Shown here piece after piece: positions 55,642 through 64,000 of a DNA stretch of 64,000 nt; within the stretch, counting starts at the first letter, position 1; the number at the start of each line of letters is the position of its first letter. Made by a program: the position numbers and the translations under genes. Source of the DNA: an uncultured Prevotellaceae bacterium (lineage in GTDB: Bacteria > Bacteroidota > Bacteroidia > Bacteroidales > Bacteroidaceae); the NCBI GenBank assembly GCA_947305005.1, contig CAMZCM010000001.1:62001-126000 (forward strand), read 5' to 3'. The notes under the pieces are model-generated. The model was not told where the DNA came from, did no database searches, and worked only from the letters and a program-made list of their open reading frames with translations.

Positions 55642-58600
55642 ATGAAAAAGAACCGACTTTTTTTAACTACATGGATGATTACCATCTTTTCCTTCATGGG
55701 AATGATGAATGTCTCTGCGCAAGATTTCGCTACAGGCTTGGTTAGATTGAAAAGTAAGCGTACTTCATACTATTTGTCCACAGCTGAATCAGGCGTTGCA
55801 ACAACTACGGCCTTAAACATCAATAGCTATGATCAAGTGTGGATCCTAGTGGCGAGTGGCAGTGGCTATTCTTTACGTAGTGCCAATACGGGCGAATACC
55901 TGCAGGCCACCTACACCACCCCAGCTGCTGGTAAAACAACGCTGTATATCCGTAAGAGTACGAATGCCAGTTCCTCACAAAGTTTTTATAACATTTCGTC
56001 AGACAGCAGCTTCGGAGGCAAGTTTCTGAACACGAATACCAGTCATAACATATTTTCTTATTCTATGGACGATGGCTGTGATTGGTATATAGAGTCAGTT
56101 ACAAACTTTACTGAAGATGAGGTGAAATCACGTCTAGCAACGATAACAGGTTTCGTGAGTGACCTCAGTGAGGGCAAGTATTATCGCGTTATTTCCATAT
56201 ATGGCCTTGCCGTCATTGATTCAGAAGAACTCGGTGGAGACGTCTGTACGAAAGAGATTGATGCGAACAATATTGCACAATACTGGACGCTCATCAAAGA
56301 TGGTAACTACTGGAAGCTCAAGAATGTGCTGACGCAGCGTTATCTTCTGCGCCAGACTACAACCAGTTCTCCGTATCACACAAATAATCAGGAGGATGCT
56401 GCGAATTCGTTCGCAGTAACGCAACTAAGTGGCAATGGTTGGGAATATACGTGGTCTATTGCTTTCCCAGGTGATGCAAGTGGCCTGCATGACGCTAGTG
56501 GTCAAAGCCATAAAGTTGTGCTCTGGTCTACTAGTGCAGAAGCCAGCGTCTGGCAGTTCCAAGAGTGTGAAGTATCACAAGAGGCTATTGATACAGCTCG
56601 CGCTCAATTGGCGGCATTTGATGAAGAAATTGCTAAGTTCAAAGAATTAGAGAAAAAAAAGACGGCTCTGCAGACTGCCCTGAATGCATTGTTTAGCGAT
56701 AAAGCTTGCACGACATTGAAAGATGAGATTGCGGCTCTTTCCGATGAGGACTTGGCCACCAATTCGAGTTATGCAGCTCTTACTGATGACATGAAGGCGA
56801 TGGTGCTGAAGGTGAAGAACAATACCTGGCAGAAATATACAGATGGCGACTATACTGCCGATTACGAGCGTTTCTTTCGCATTGCTGACTATAAGGTCTA
56901 TAGCAACTATGTCTATATGTGTGGAGACAATGGCTTCAAAATGAGTAACAACTTTGGTCGTCTCTCTGGTCCTACGGGCATTGTTGCCAACAAGGGTGAT
57001 GTTATCTATATATATGTAGATGCTAATCCTGATAGTAAGTGTGACTTAATGTTAGAAGCTGTTTCAACTGACGGGGTCGCTGGTAATCATTCTACGGGTG
57101 AACAGACAGCCCTGAAGGCTGGCCTTAACCTGTTCCAGTTCACAGAACAGAAGATGCTCTATATCCTGCATCAGATTAAAGAGGAGACAACAGGCAACAT
57201 ATATACACGACTTAATCGCTATTCTGATATCAAGGTGCATATTGAGGGCGGTGCGCTCAATGGCTACTGGGATGCTACACGCGGCATGACGAATGCCGAC
57301 TGGAAACTGTTGCAGACAGAACTGCTGAAAGCAAGTCCCTTCCTGAACTTGAAGACCAACCATCTGGTATTCCAGATGGATGCAGACCTGGTGAAAGCGG
57401 CAGAGCCCAATGAGATGGAAGGCCTGATGCGCGTATGGGACAAGATTGTGGAAAATGAGGAACGTTACATGGGTGTTGAGGACTTCGAAGGAAAGTACAA
57501 CAACGTCTGGAATGCTTTCAGCGGTGCCAGCTCCTATATGCACGCCTCAACCTACGGAACCTGGTACACAGAGAGTACAATCTCTACAATCATGAACTAT
57601 AATAAGATGGTTAATGGCGGTGGTAACTTGTGGGGGCCGAGTCACGAAATTGGTCATAACCATCAGGCTAGCATCAATGTCATCGGCACGACAGAAAGCT
57701 CCAACAACCTGTTCTCGAACATCAACACCTTCGAATCAGGCATCCTTAATTCCCGTCGCTACTATCCTCACCAGAATTTTGAATACATGACGACGGAAAC
57801 ACCTTGGCTGGAGCGCGATATTTGGATGACAACCGGTATGTTCTTCCAGCTCTATCTCTACTTCCATGTGCAACACCACGATGATAATTTCCTGCCCAAC
57901 TTGTTCCGTCAGATGCGTAAGAAGCCTATCAACAAAGGTACATGGGACAGTAGCGCCACGTACTCTTATGTGTTAGATGGCGTAACCCAAAATGGTACTG
58001 GTGCTTATGTGGCACAAGGCTCCAATGATTATTTACATTTAGCGAAAATGATTTGTGATGTGGCACAAGCAGACCTCTCGGAGTTCTTTGAGGCATATGG
58101 CATGTACGTGCCTGTAAATAAGGAATATGTGGGTGACTATTCCAACTATTTGGTCACCACCACCCAGTCAGAAATTGATGCCGCCAAGGCTTATATGCAG
58201 AAGTACGAGAAGAAACTCGGTAACATCATGTTCATTGATGATCGCATCATCAAGAAAACGGCAGTCGCCGACAATATCTTCGGCTGTGTGCCAGCTTCAG
58301 ATGGTTACAAACGCGCCAATGAGGAATACCCTTATCTGATGTCTTCAGCAACTTCTTCATACGTTGGCGGTGACTATGAATCGTTCACGGAGGATGCCGT
58401 TCCCGTTACCGATGACTGGTACAAACTCTCGGCAACAGGTAAGACCATCACCTTCCAAGGCACGAAGAACTATGCCGGACATAAGTTCTATGATGCTTCA
58501 GGCAATTTGATCTGGGCTACCAATAAGCGTTCTGTTTCTTTGCCTCAGAGTGTGCTGGATCTGGGCATAGAGAACGTCACCATCATGACAGCCAACTATG

Positions 58601-60309
58601 ACATGACCGATACCCCTTGCACCAATACGAAACCAATTGTCATAACGGTTACAGCAGAAAACAAAAGTCGTGAATATGGTGAACCAAATCCGACGCTGAC
58701 CTACACTGTCTCAGACAGTACCTACAGCAGTAAGCCTAACATCTCATGCTCGGCTACTGCAACATCACCCGTCGGAACCTATCCCATTGTTATTTCATCA
58801 GCAGATAGTCTATCCAATAACACTGTCACATATATCAACGGTACACTCACCATCACCAAGGCTCCACTGACAGTTTCTGTCAAATCCGTCACCAGAGAAC
58901 AGGGACAGATGAATCCCGAGTTTGAAATCACCTACAGTGGTTTTAAGAATGGCGAGACCGATTCAGTCCTGGCCAAGAAACCAACAGTGACCTGCGTAGC
59001 CGATAGCACAAGCAGGGCTGGTACCTATGACATTATCGTCAGCGGCGGCGAAGCCACCAACTATGCACTGAGTTATGTAAACGGCATCCTGACAGTAACA
59101 GAGAAAGCCATTGATGCCTTCGTAACAAATGACATGGCATTCAAGGTAACAGGTCATACAACAGAGAAGACAGTCACCTACGTACAAAGTCCTTCAGCAG
59201 AACAGATAATCGTTCCAAGTTCTGTTTCTTACTCAGGACAGACCTATTCTGTTACGGCCATCGCAGACAGCGCCTTTGCCGCTCTTCCACAGCTCAAGAG
59301 CGTGAAGATTCCGTCTTCTGTCAAGGCTGCTGGAAAGAACTTGTTTGTGGGCAGTTCACACTTGGCTGCGATTACTTGGGAGGCTCCCATGAAGATGACA
59401 CAAGAAATGGCAGGAAGTGTTGCCAATAATCCCAACCTGCTGTTCTATGCTACAAATACCGCTTATGCACCAGACGGCGTGACGAACATCATCAACTCAC
59501 AGACGAAACAGGCTGAGCGCATTGTTCTTTCAGATGCAGGTGATGGTAATGACTTCTACTGCCCAGAGGAGTTTATCGCAAGTAGTATCAGCTACATTCA
59601 TACGTATCAGCTATTCACCGTGACGGGTCAATGCCAAGGCTGGGAGTCACTGGTTCTTCCCTTCGACGTGACAGAGATCACTCATGAGACGAAGGGAGTC
59701 ATCACACCTTTCGGCGCCTTACAGATCGGGCATGAGTTCGACAATGGCACGAAGCCGTTCTGGCTCTACGAATATACCACAGGAGGCTGCTTCGCGGAAG
59801 CCGACGGCATCAAAGCAAATGTGCCCTATATCCTCTCCATGCCGAACGAAGCGAGATTCTCAGATGAGTATATCCTTGCTGGCAATATCACCTTCAAAGG
59901 CACCAATGCCACCGTGAAGGCAACATCAGGAGCTAAGACCGTGAAGAGCGGCAACTATAGCTTTACGCCGAGCTATCAGAACGGGACATCAGAAACGGTT
60001 TATCTACTGAATGTGGAAAAGAACTATGACGGCAACCCAAAGGGCAGTGTCTTTGTCAAGAACAACCTTCTTGAGCGTCAGGCCCGTCCCTTCGAAGCAT
60101 ACTTCCAGCTGAGCGGCAGCGCAGGTGTGAAGGGATACTTCGGCGTATTTGATCAGCTGACAGACGAAATCAGGTCGATAGAGCCAGCGAAGCGTAATGC
60201 CAATGCGGAGTACTATCAGTTGGACGGCACAAAGCGGACAAGTCTGCAGCGTGGTTTCAACATTGTCCGCACACCCGATGGCAAGACGCAGAAGGTGTTA
60301 GCCAAATAA
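55642..60309 (+). CDS. Secreted M60-like (enhancin family) metallopeptidase with MBG domains and T9SS-like tail
   Basis: 1555 residues from the ATG at 55642; an upstream in-frame GTG at 55609 would put 11 residues before the signal peptide. Signal peptide about 1-27. Two beta-trefoil/ricin-like modules span about 30-325. The M60-like peptidase region is about 400-800, with the gluzincin site HEIGHNHQ (H668, E669, H672) and a third ligand E685 within the usual spacing. M60-like enzymes of gut bacteria cleave mucin-type glycoproteins. Two MBG domains follow (about 997-1155), a leucine-rich segment (1200-1247), and a C-terminal region ending in YYQLDGTKR...NIVRTPDGK, a T9SS-type tail. The last ~400 residues are nearly the same as in the BspA-like protein. 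Confidence 0.9.
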   Translation: MKKNRLFLTTWMITIFSFMGMMNVSAQDFATGLVRLKSKRTSYYLSTAESGVATTTALNINSYDQVWILVASGSGYSLRSANTGEYLQATYTTPAAGKTTLYIRKSTNASSSQSFYNISSDSSFGGKFLNTNTSHNIFSYSMDDGCDWYIESVTNFTEDEVKSRLATITGFVSDLSEGKYYRVISIYGLAVIDSEELGGDVCTKEIDANNIAQYWTLIKDGNYWKLKNVLTQRYLLRQTTTSSPYHTNNQEDAANSFAVTQLSGNGWEYTWSIAFPGDASGLHDASGQSHKVVLWSTSAEASVWQFQECEVSQEAIDTARAQLAAFDEEIAKFKELEKKKTALQTALNALFSDKACTTLKDEIAALSDEDLATNSSYAALTDDMKAMVLKVKNNTWQKYTDGDYTADYERFFRIADYKVYSNYVYMCGDNGFKMSNNFGRLSGPTGIVANKGDVIYIYVDANPDSKCDLMLEAVSTDGVAGNHSTGEQTALKAGLNLFQFTEQKMLYILHQIKEETTGNIYTRLNRYSDIKVHIEGGALNGYWDATRGMTNADWKLLQTELLKASPFLNLKTNHLVFQMDADLVKAAEPNEMEGLMRVWDKIVENEERYMGVEDFEGKYNNVWNAFSGASSYMHASTYGTWYTESTISTIMNYNKMVNGGGNLWGPSHEIGHNHQASINVIGTTESSNNLFSNINTFESGILNSRRYYPHQNFEYMTTETPWLERDIWMTTGMFFQLYLYFHVQHHDDNFLPNLFRQMRKKPINKGTWDSSATYSYVLDGVTQNGTGAYVAQGSNDYLHLAKMICDVAQADLSEFFEAYGMYVPVNKEYVGDYSNYLVTTTQSEIDAAKAYMQKYEKKLGNIMFIDDRIIKKTAVADNIFGCVPASDGYKRANEEYPYLMSSATSSYVGGDYESFTEDAVPVTDDWYKLSATGKTITFQGTKNYAGHKFYDASGNLIWATNKRSVSLPQSVLDLGIENVTIMTANYDMTDTPCTNTKPIVITVTAENKSREYGEPNPTLTYTVSDSTYSSKPNISCSATATSPVGTYPIVISSADSLSNNTVTYINGTLTITKAPLTVSVKSVTREQGQMNPEFEITYSGFKNGETDSVLAKKPTVTCVADSTSRAGTYDIIVSGGEATNYALSYVNGILTVTEKAIDAFVTNDMAFKVTGHTTEKTVTYVQSPSAEQIIVPSSVSYSGQTYSVTAIADSAFAALPQLKSVKIPSSVKAAGKNLFVGSSHLAAITWEAPMKMTQEMAGSVANNPNLLFYATNTAYAPDGVTNIINSQTKQAERIVLSDAGDGNDFYCPEEFIASSISYIHTYQLFTVTGQCQGWESLVLPFDVTEITHETKGVITPFGALQIGHEFDNGTKPFWLYEYTTGGCFAEADGIKANVPYILSMPNEARFSDEYILAGNITFKGTNATVKATSGAKTVKSGNYSFTPSYQNGTSETVYLLNVEKNYDGNPKGSVFVKNNLLERQARPFEAYFQLSGSAGVKGYFGVFDQLTDEIRSIEPAKRNANAEYYQLDGTKRTSLQRGFNIVRTPDGKTQKVLAK

Positions 60310-60780
60310 GACCTCTCCACAGGTATATAGGTATCGGAAAATACGTCCGGACGAATTTGCAAAATCGTCTGGACGATTTTCATTTTTGTCTGGACCTTTT
60401 TTCTTTTCTCTTGATGCGTCAAGAATTTTCAACCTTCTCTTTATTGTTCTTCAACTCCCTCTAGAGAGAAAATTTGTTCCCACACGTGGGAATTTTTGCG
60501 CACTCGTATAGTAGCAATTTTTTCTCCTAATACCCTCTTTTACGCCCTGAAACCGCAAGTTTCAGGCTGTAAAGAATCTTCAAAAGATGTAACTTCAAAG
60601 CAGCATCGAGAATGGGTAAGTCTTTATTAGCAAATGGGTACCTCTGTGGGTACGTGTTGCGCCAACACCTACCCATCACACATCCCGCTGCCACAGCGGC
60701 CCCATCGCCTCTTATGGGTAGGAGGGTAGGTGTTTTGCGAAAAAACTATTTTCCCCGCGACGAGTTTCGGCGTTTTGCTA
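59120..60780 (+). repeat. Inverted repeat, right arm (partner 1678-3335)
   Basis: The counterpart of the left arm, in opposite orientation about 56 kb away. It contains the last ~400 codons of the M60-like gene and a 471-bp noncoding module (60310-60780). 60433-60574 is identical to the complement of 1884-2025. Confidence 0.9.
60310..60780 (+). other. Structured 3' noncoding module, copy B
   Basis: Same elements as copy A: three GTCTGGAC-type palindromes (60344, 60366, 60387), the CCTGAAAC/GTTTCAGG hairpin (60546-60566), the GGGTACGTGTT / AACACCTACCC hairpin with loop GCGCC (60648-60674; one mismatch, where copy A is perfect with a different loop), and CCGCTG-CCA-CAGCGG (60685-60699). It lies directly after the M60-like stop codon. 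Overlapping ORFs in this stretch look non-coding. Confidence 0.6.
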
Positions 60781-60870
60781 ATGTTGTGGGTTGGCGCACA
60801 TCTTATGCGTTTTTCTTGCTCATGCGACGTTTTATGCCTATTTTTCCGCAGAATTTGCGGCGTTATGTGA

Positions 60871-61074
60871 ATGAGAATGCCGCAGAGAGACTTATATACA
60901 CGAGCGAGACAATTGGACGGATTTCGTTTCATTACGTGGTTCAATGCCGACAAGCCGCTCTCACCCGTCATTCGTTCGGCCATCGTACATCTGGCACGTG
61001 GTGACAAGAGCCCCAGCTACTCCATCTGTTATAGTGAAGACGATGACAGCATTGCCCATCACATCTCAGAGTGA
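60871..61074 (+). CDS. Small hypothetical protein (67 residues)
   Basis: It begins MRMPQRDLYTRARQLDGF and continues with RFITWFNADKPLSPVIRSA in the same frame, ending in HHISE. An in-frame stop precedes the ATG, so this is the full frame; ATG at 60877 is an alternative start. Third codon positions are GC-rich and the peptide is balanced in charge and aromatic content, which favours a real gene. I do not recognise the family. It ends one base before the rnhB stop on the other strand. No promoter is evident, and the frame starts about 90 bp beyond the edge of the inverted repeat. Confidence 0.55.
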   Translation: MRMPQRDLYTRARQLDGFRFITWFNADKPLSPVIRSAIVHLARGDKSPSYSICYSEDDDSIAHHISE

Positions 61075-61674
61075 TTAGAAGTCAAGGGTAAGTTGTTGCT
61101 CGGGAAGGAGGCGGAAGGTCATGCGGTGATGAGGAGTGGGGCCATAGAGACGGATGGCTTCGCGATGTGCTTTGGCGGGATAGCCCATGTTCTTGTCCCA
61201 TCCATATTGCGGATAGTCAAGGGCAAGGGCTTTCATTCGGTCATCACGATAGGTCTTGGCGAGGATGCTGGCGGCGGCGATGCTCATATATGTGGCATCG
61301 CCCTTGACAACGGTATCAGCGGGAATGGCAAAGGGAAGCCAGCGGTTGCCGTCGATGATGAGGTGTTGGGGACGAGTGCTCAACTTCTCAACAGCGCGTT
61401 GCATAGCGAGGATGGAGCATCGCAGGATATTCAGTTTGTCGATTTCCGCTGGGGAACACTCGGCAACCGCCCATGCAACGGCCTCACGCTTTATGACCTC
61501 GCGGAGAGCGTAGCGTTGGTGTTCGGTAAGTTGCTTGGAGTCGTTCAGGACATCGTTGTGAAAGTCGGGTGGCAGGATGACAGCTGCCGCAAAGACCGGA
61601 CCAGCCAGACAGCCGCGACCCGCCTCGTCGCAACCCGCCTCAATGACATCTGGGGTGTGAAAAGGCTTTAACAT
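61075..61674 (-). CDS. rnhB: Ribonuclease HII
   Basis: 199 residues from the ATG at 61674 ([20 protein letters not shown]). A longer frame would run back through rsmD. RNase HII cuts RNA in RNA-DNA hybrids and removes single ribonucleotides. The acidic DEAGRG motif, [54 protein letters not shown] (in part) and the MGYPAKAH end are all typical. It begins 1 bp after the rsmD stop. Confidence 0.96.
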   Translation of the reverse strand: MLKPFHTPDVIEAGCDEAGRGCLAGPVFAAAVILPPDFHNDVLNDSKQLTEHQRYALREVIKREAVAWAVAECSPAEIDKLNILRCSILAMQRAVEKLSTRPQHLIIDGNRWLPFAIPADTVVKGDATYMSIAAASILAKTYRDDRMKALALDYPQYGWDKNMGYPAKAHREAIRLYGPTPHHRMTFRLLPEQQLTLDF

Positions 61675-61675
61675 C

Positions 61676-62248
61676 TTATGAACGACGGAAGAATGAGAAG
61701 TTGACGCTGCCGTAGGCGCGGTGGTCAACGAAACAGGGATGGCCGGAGAAGTCCTGCGCCTTACCATGTTCCAAAACAAAGAGTCCCCCCTCCTTCAAAA
61801 TCGAACATCGTACATCGTCCGTTGTACATTGTCCATTAAAAACAAGGTCGGGGAGTTGTTCCAGTTCTGGAAGAGCATAGGGCGGATCGGCAAAGATGAA
61901 GTCAAAGGAGCCTGCTGCCTTACGCAGGAAACGAAGGACGTCAGCTCGAAGAATCGTTACATCATCTTCAGCCTTCAAGGCTTTCAGGAACTGACGGATA
62001 AAACTGATATGCTGGGAGTCGAGCTCAACGGCTGTCACATGAGAGCAACCGCGCGAGAGCAGTTCCAAGGTGATGCTTCCTGTGCCGGCAAAAAGATCAA
62101 GGGCATAAGGGGCGTCTTCCTCAAAGTCAATATAGGAACGGAGAACATTGAATAGGTTCTCCTTGGCAAAGTCCGTAGTGGGACGTGCCTTAAAGGTATG
62201 GGGCACGTCAAAATGGCGACCGCGGTATTTTCCTGCAACAACCCTCAT
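61676..62248 (-). CDS. rsmD: 16S rRNA (guanine-966-N2)-methyltransferase
   Basis: 190 residues. SAM-dependent enzyme with [15 protein letters not shown] at the start, [15 protein letters not shown], the SAM loop [18 protein letters not shown] and the catalytic DPPY motif ([10 protein letters not shown]). It methylates 16S rRNA in the 30S subunit. It sits between DUF3822 and rnhB, all leftward; the DUF3822-rsmD pairing is common in Bacteroidetes. Confidence 0.95.
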   Translation of the reverse strand: MRVVAGKYRGRHFDVPHTFKARPTTDFAKENLFNVLRSYIDFEEDAPYALDLFAGTGSITLELLSRGCSHVTAVELDSQHISFIRQFLKALKAEDDVTILRADVLRFLRKAAGSFDFIFADPPYALPELEQLPDLVFNGQCTTDDVRCSILKEGGLFVLEHGKAQDFSGHPCFVDHRAYGSVNFSFFRRS

Positions 62249-62258
62249 CCGCTAATCT

Positions 62259-62330
62259 GTTAATCCGTTAATCCGTTAACTTGTTAATATGTTAATGTGT
62301 TAACCTGTTAATGTGTTAATGTGTTACAGT
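62259..62330. repeat. Octamer tandem repeat (GTTAAYNN) x9
   Basis: Nine consecutive 8-bp units begin GTTAA or GTTAC (GTTAATCC, GTTAATCC, GTTAACTT, GTTAATAT, GTTAATGT, GTTAACCT, GTTAATGT, GTTAATGT, GTTACAGT). The first five bases are kept while the last bases vary. The array fills the gap between DUF3822 and rsmD and runs into the DUF3822 stop codon (62324-62326). Confidence 0.9.
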
Positions 62331-63148
62331 CTGTTGAGCAAGAGGGCTTTCAGGTCAGCAGGAACTTCCTTTTCACGTGTCAAAGGAGAACGAGGGAAAA
62401 GGTCCTCGTCGCTTAGTAGATCCACATGCAGGATATATTCAGCCAAGGCTTTGCGAAGTTCTTCCTGCGGTACCGAGGAACAGATGATGAGACGATCTAC
62501 ACGGGCTTGAAACCCCATGGTTTGCCAGATGTTCAGAGCATAATAAATCGCATCAGGAAGAGTAGGGGCAGAGAATGAGTTGGCTACCTGCAAATGTCCG
62601 TTATTAAAGGCGAAGAGAGAGAAGCCGCCTTGCTCGGGACACAGATAAAGCCGCTTGCTAAGGCTGTCATCGTCAGCATCGAAGTGTAGGAGGCGCTCCA
62701 TAAGCATCGCGCGTGATGCAAAGAAACGGGCAGTGGGATAGAATTGTAGGATAGCTTCCTCGATATCTTTGGGGATGGCGTAAAGCTCAACTGATTCTAG
62801 TTGTGGCTGTATGGTATAGGCGACACGTAATGTGGACATATCCTTCTGTGCAAACGTAAAAGCATAGAAGGCAGCTGCCTCATCGCGATGGAACTCCTCT
62901 AACGGTACGTGGGTTGATGGTGAGCATATCAGTACATAAGCTTGGTCAATCTGACGATTGAAATAGTCGGGACGGGTGAGTTCCTGCATCAGCTGCTGTG
63001 CCAACGGAACACTCTCCGTGCAACGGAAATGCTCACCACGTACAAGGCTACTCGTTTGCGGGTCGCAAACGAAAAAAGAGAATCCATCCGCATGAATGCG
63101 GATGGATAGACTTAAGGGGTGATAGGGCTTATTCCCAGTTGCCGGCAT
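62324..63148 (-). CDS. DUF3822 family protein
   Basis: 274 residues from the ATG at 63148; a TTG at 63175 would extend it further into the upstream gene, which it already overlaps by about 20 bp. ASKHA-like fold family of Bacteroidetes, with PLSLSIRIHADGFSFFV near the start, LCPEQGGFSLFAFNNGHLQV (in part) in the middle and a final HVDLLSDEDL. The function is unknown. Its constant place next to rsmD hints at a link to rRNA modification, but there is no direct evidence. Confidence 0.85.
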   Translation of the reverse strand: MPATGNKPYHPLSLSIRIHADGFSFFVCDPQTSSLVRGEHFRCTESVPLAQQLMQELTRPDYFNRQIDQAYVLICSPSTHVPLEEFHRDEAAAFYAFTFAQKDMSTLRVAYTIQPQLESVELYAIPKDIEEAILQFYPTARFFASRAMLMERLLHFDADDDSLSKRLYLCPEQGGFSLFAFNNGHLQVANSFSAPTLPDAIYYALNIWQTMGFQARVDRLIICSSVPQEELRKALAEYILHVDLLSDEDLFPRSPLTREKEVPADLKALLLNRL

Positions 63149-63815
63149 TGTTGTTCCAGTTGTTGAGATCGCCAATTTTCAAGCCAGGATAGTTACCCAT
63201 ATCGTCGGCTAACTGACGGCGATTGACAATGAGGCGGTCGCCGTTACGACCCATGTTCTTCAAGAAGGAAGCGTCCGGAGCGCAGCACTCCATAACGTAC
63301 TGTGTAGTTCCGGAACGGGTGATGGACAGGAAGGTGGTTAGCTCGAAGGTGTCGCCTTCTGCAAAAGGTATGTAACGCAAAGAATCAGCATCAAAACCTT
63401 CTCCAAAGAGTGAGTCGGAAAGAGTGACCCATGTGGTGTCACGGCGGAAGCCTTGCAGACCGTTGGCAGCGATGGCAGCAGCGTCGCCGCTATTGACAAT
63501 GGCAGCAGCCTTAGCCTCGGTTAGGCCCTTCTCCATCTGTTCGTCAGAGAGGACGCCTTCTTTCACAATCTTGGGAATACGACCGGTGCGGACGAATTCA
63601 ACCAATTTCCACAGGCTGTCGCAATAAGCTGCTTCAGGACTCTGGAGCTTGAACTCCTCCTCGGCAGCGCGGATCTGCAACAAACGAGCCTTGACGGCAT
63701 TTTCACGAACTGTAACTTCCTTCTGGAAGTCGATGTCGTCCTGGATGCTGCGCCAGCAGATGAACAGCAGGCCGACCACGCAAAGCGCCAAAAGCGCATT
63801 AAAAACCTTCTTCAT
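63129..63815 (-). CDS. Membrane-anchored protein of unknown function
   Basis: 228 residues from the ATG at 63815 (MKKVFNALLALCVVGLLFIC). One N-terminal TM helix or uncleaved signal (about 6-24) is followed by a charged coiled-coil (about 25-60, FQKEVTVRENAVKARLLQIR) and a soluble C-terminal domain (about 90-228) with WVTLSDSLFGEGFDADSLRY and a terminal NNWNNNAGNWE. It is probably anchored in the inner membrane and facing the periplasm. I do not recognise the family. It has its own promoter and heads a leftward transcript with DUF3822, rsmD and rnhB. Confidence 0.75.
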   Translation of the reverse strand: MKKVFNALLALCVVGLLFICWRSIQDDIDFQKEVTVRENAVKARLLQIRAAEEEFKLQSPEAAYCDSLWKLVEFVRTGRIPKIVKEGVLSDEQMEKGLTEAKAAAIVNSGDAAAIAANGLQGFRRDTTWVTLSDSLFGEGFDADSLRYIPFAEGDTFELTTFLSITRSGTTQYVMECCAPDASFLKNMGRNGDRLIVNRRQLADDMGNYPGLKIGDLNNWNNNAGNWE

Positions 63816-63852
63816 AATGTATATATCAAGCTTTTTGTTTATATTTGCATCG

Positions 63853-63860
63853 CAAAAATA
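63853..63860 (-). promoter_or_regulatory. -7 element of the leftward DUF3822-rsmD-rnhB transcript
   Basis: Minus-strand TATTTTTG, about 38 bp before the ATG at 63815. Confidence 0.55.
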
Positions 63861-63910
63861 GAATAAATAATTGGAATACACCGCATCTTCCTTGATTTTT
63901 TTCGCTCCAA

Positions 63911-64000
63911 ATGTCGATAAATGAGCAAATGAGGGGTTTCATCCTTGATAATTTCGGATTTCAACCCACTCTTGAGCAAGAAAAAGCCGTCGAAATGATG
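63911..64000 (+). CDS. Start of a RecD-like helicase/ATPase gene, cut by the window edge
   Basis: Thirty codons are visible. They include MSINEQMRGF and FGFQPTLEQEKAVEMM. The phrase QPTLEQEKAV is typical of the N-terminus of Bacteroidetes AAA/RecD-like DNA helicases, just ahead of the Walker A motif, which lies outside the window. The ATG at 63929 is an alternative start. It diverges from the leftward transcript starting at 63815. Confidence 0.55.
   Translation, partial: MSINEQMRGFILDNFGFQPTLEQEKAVEMM

Noticed and set aside
60612..61004. A 130-codon frame across the right noncoding module
   Set aside because: The matching left arm does not keep this frame open in the same way, and the peptide runs over hairpins and out of the repeat into unrelated DNA.

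Overview
The window looks like the chromosome of a Bacteroidales bacterium, most like a Prevotella-type gut or oral commensal. Three things point there: promoters of the form TTTG-N19-21-TAnnTTTG, a type IX secretion system (T9SS) gene pair (porW-porX) with many secreted proteins ending in T9SS-type sorting domains, and Bacteroidetes-specific families (DUF3822, DUF2490, BspA-type repeats). GC content is moderate. No insertion sequence, phage, plasmid or CRISPR array is visible.

Layout. 1-1194: 5' part of a secreted glycosidase-like gene that leaves the window. 1195-2148: gene-free DNA rich in short dyads; its right part (1678-2148) is one copy of a structured noncoding module. 2149-11220: a giant 3023-residue BspA-like surface protein. 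11474-18058: a leftward operon aroA / small protein / porW / porX / tsaE. 18088-18302: overlapping divergent promoters, tRNA-Pro(GGG) and its terminator. 18337-24589: a GH92 mannosidase fused to a basic-secretory-protein peptidase domain, comFC, pnp. 24778-38258: two large T9SS substrates (a discoidin-domain protein and a GH20), a second GH20, gpmI and a GH2. 38456-49185: an LptF/G permease with ribBA, then aspC, a purH that encodes only the cyclohydrolase domain, and mreB-mreC-mreD-mrdA-rodA. 49264-53733: a leftward five-gene cluster of VTC-domain polymerase, DUF4956 membrane protein, DUF2490 barrel, a small T9SS-tailed protein and a Cthe_2159-type carbohydrate-binding protein. 53938-55422: frr and rsgA. 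55642-60309: a secreted M60-like gluzincin. 60310-60780: the second, inverted copy of the noncoding module. 60871-63815: a small ORF, rnhB, rsmD, DUF3822 and a membrane-anchored unknown. 63911-64000: start of a helicase-like gene.

How it fits together. The secreted enzymes (GH92, two GH20, GH2, M60-like peptidase, discoidin and lectin-like modules, a BspA-like adhesin) fit foraging on host glycoproteins such as mucin and N-glycans. PorW and PorX would support the T9SS that delivers the tailed ones. The rest is core metabolism, translation and cell-shape machinery.

The most unusual signals are: (i) an inverted repeat of about 1.65 kb per arm whose arms lie about 56 kb apart. It joins the 3' ends of the BspA and M60 genes and carries a 471-bp noncoding module in which 142 bp are identical, better conserved than the neighbouring coding DNA; (ii) intergenic palindrome arrays with a 21-22 bp period; and (iii) the VTC/DUF4956/DUF2490/Cthe_2159 cluster, which appears to span the envelope and has no settled function.
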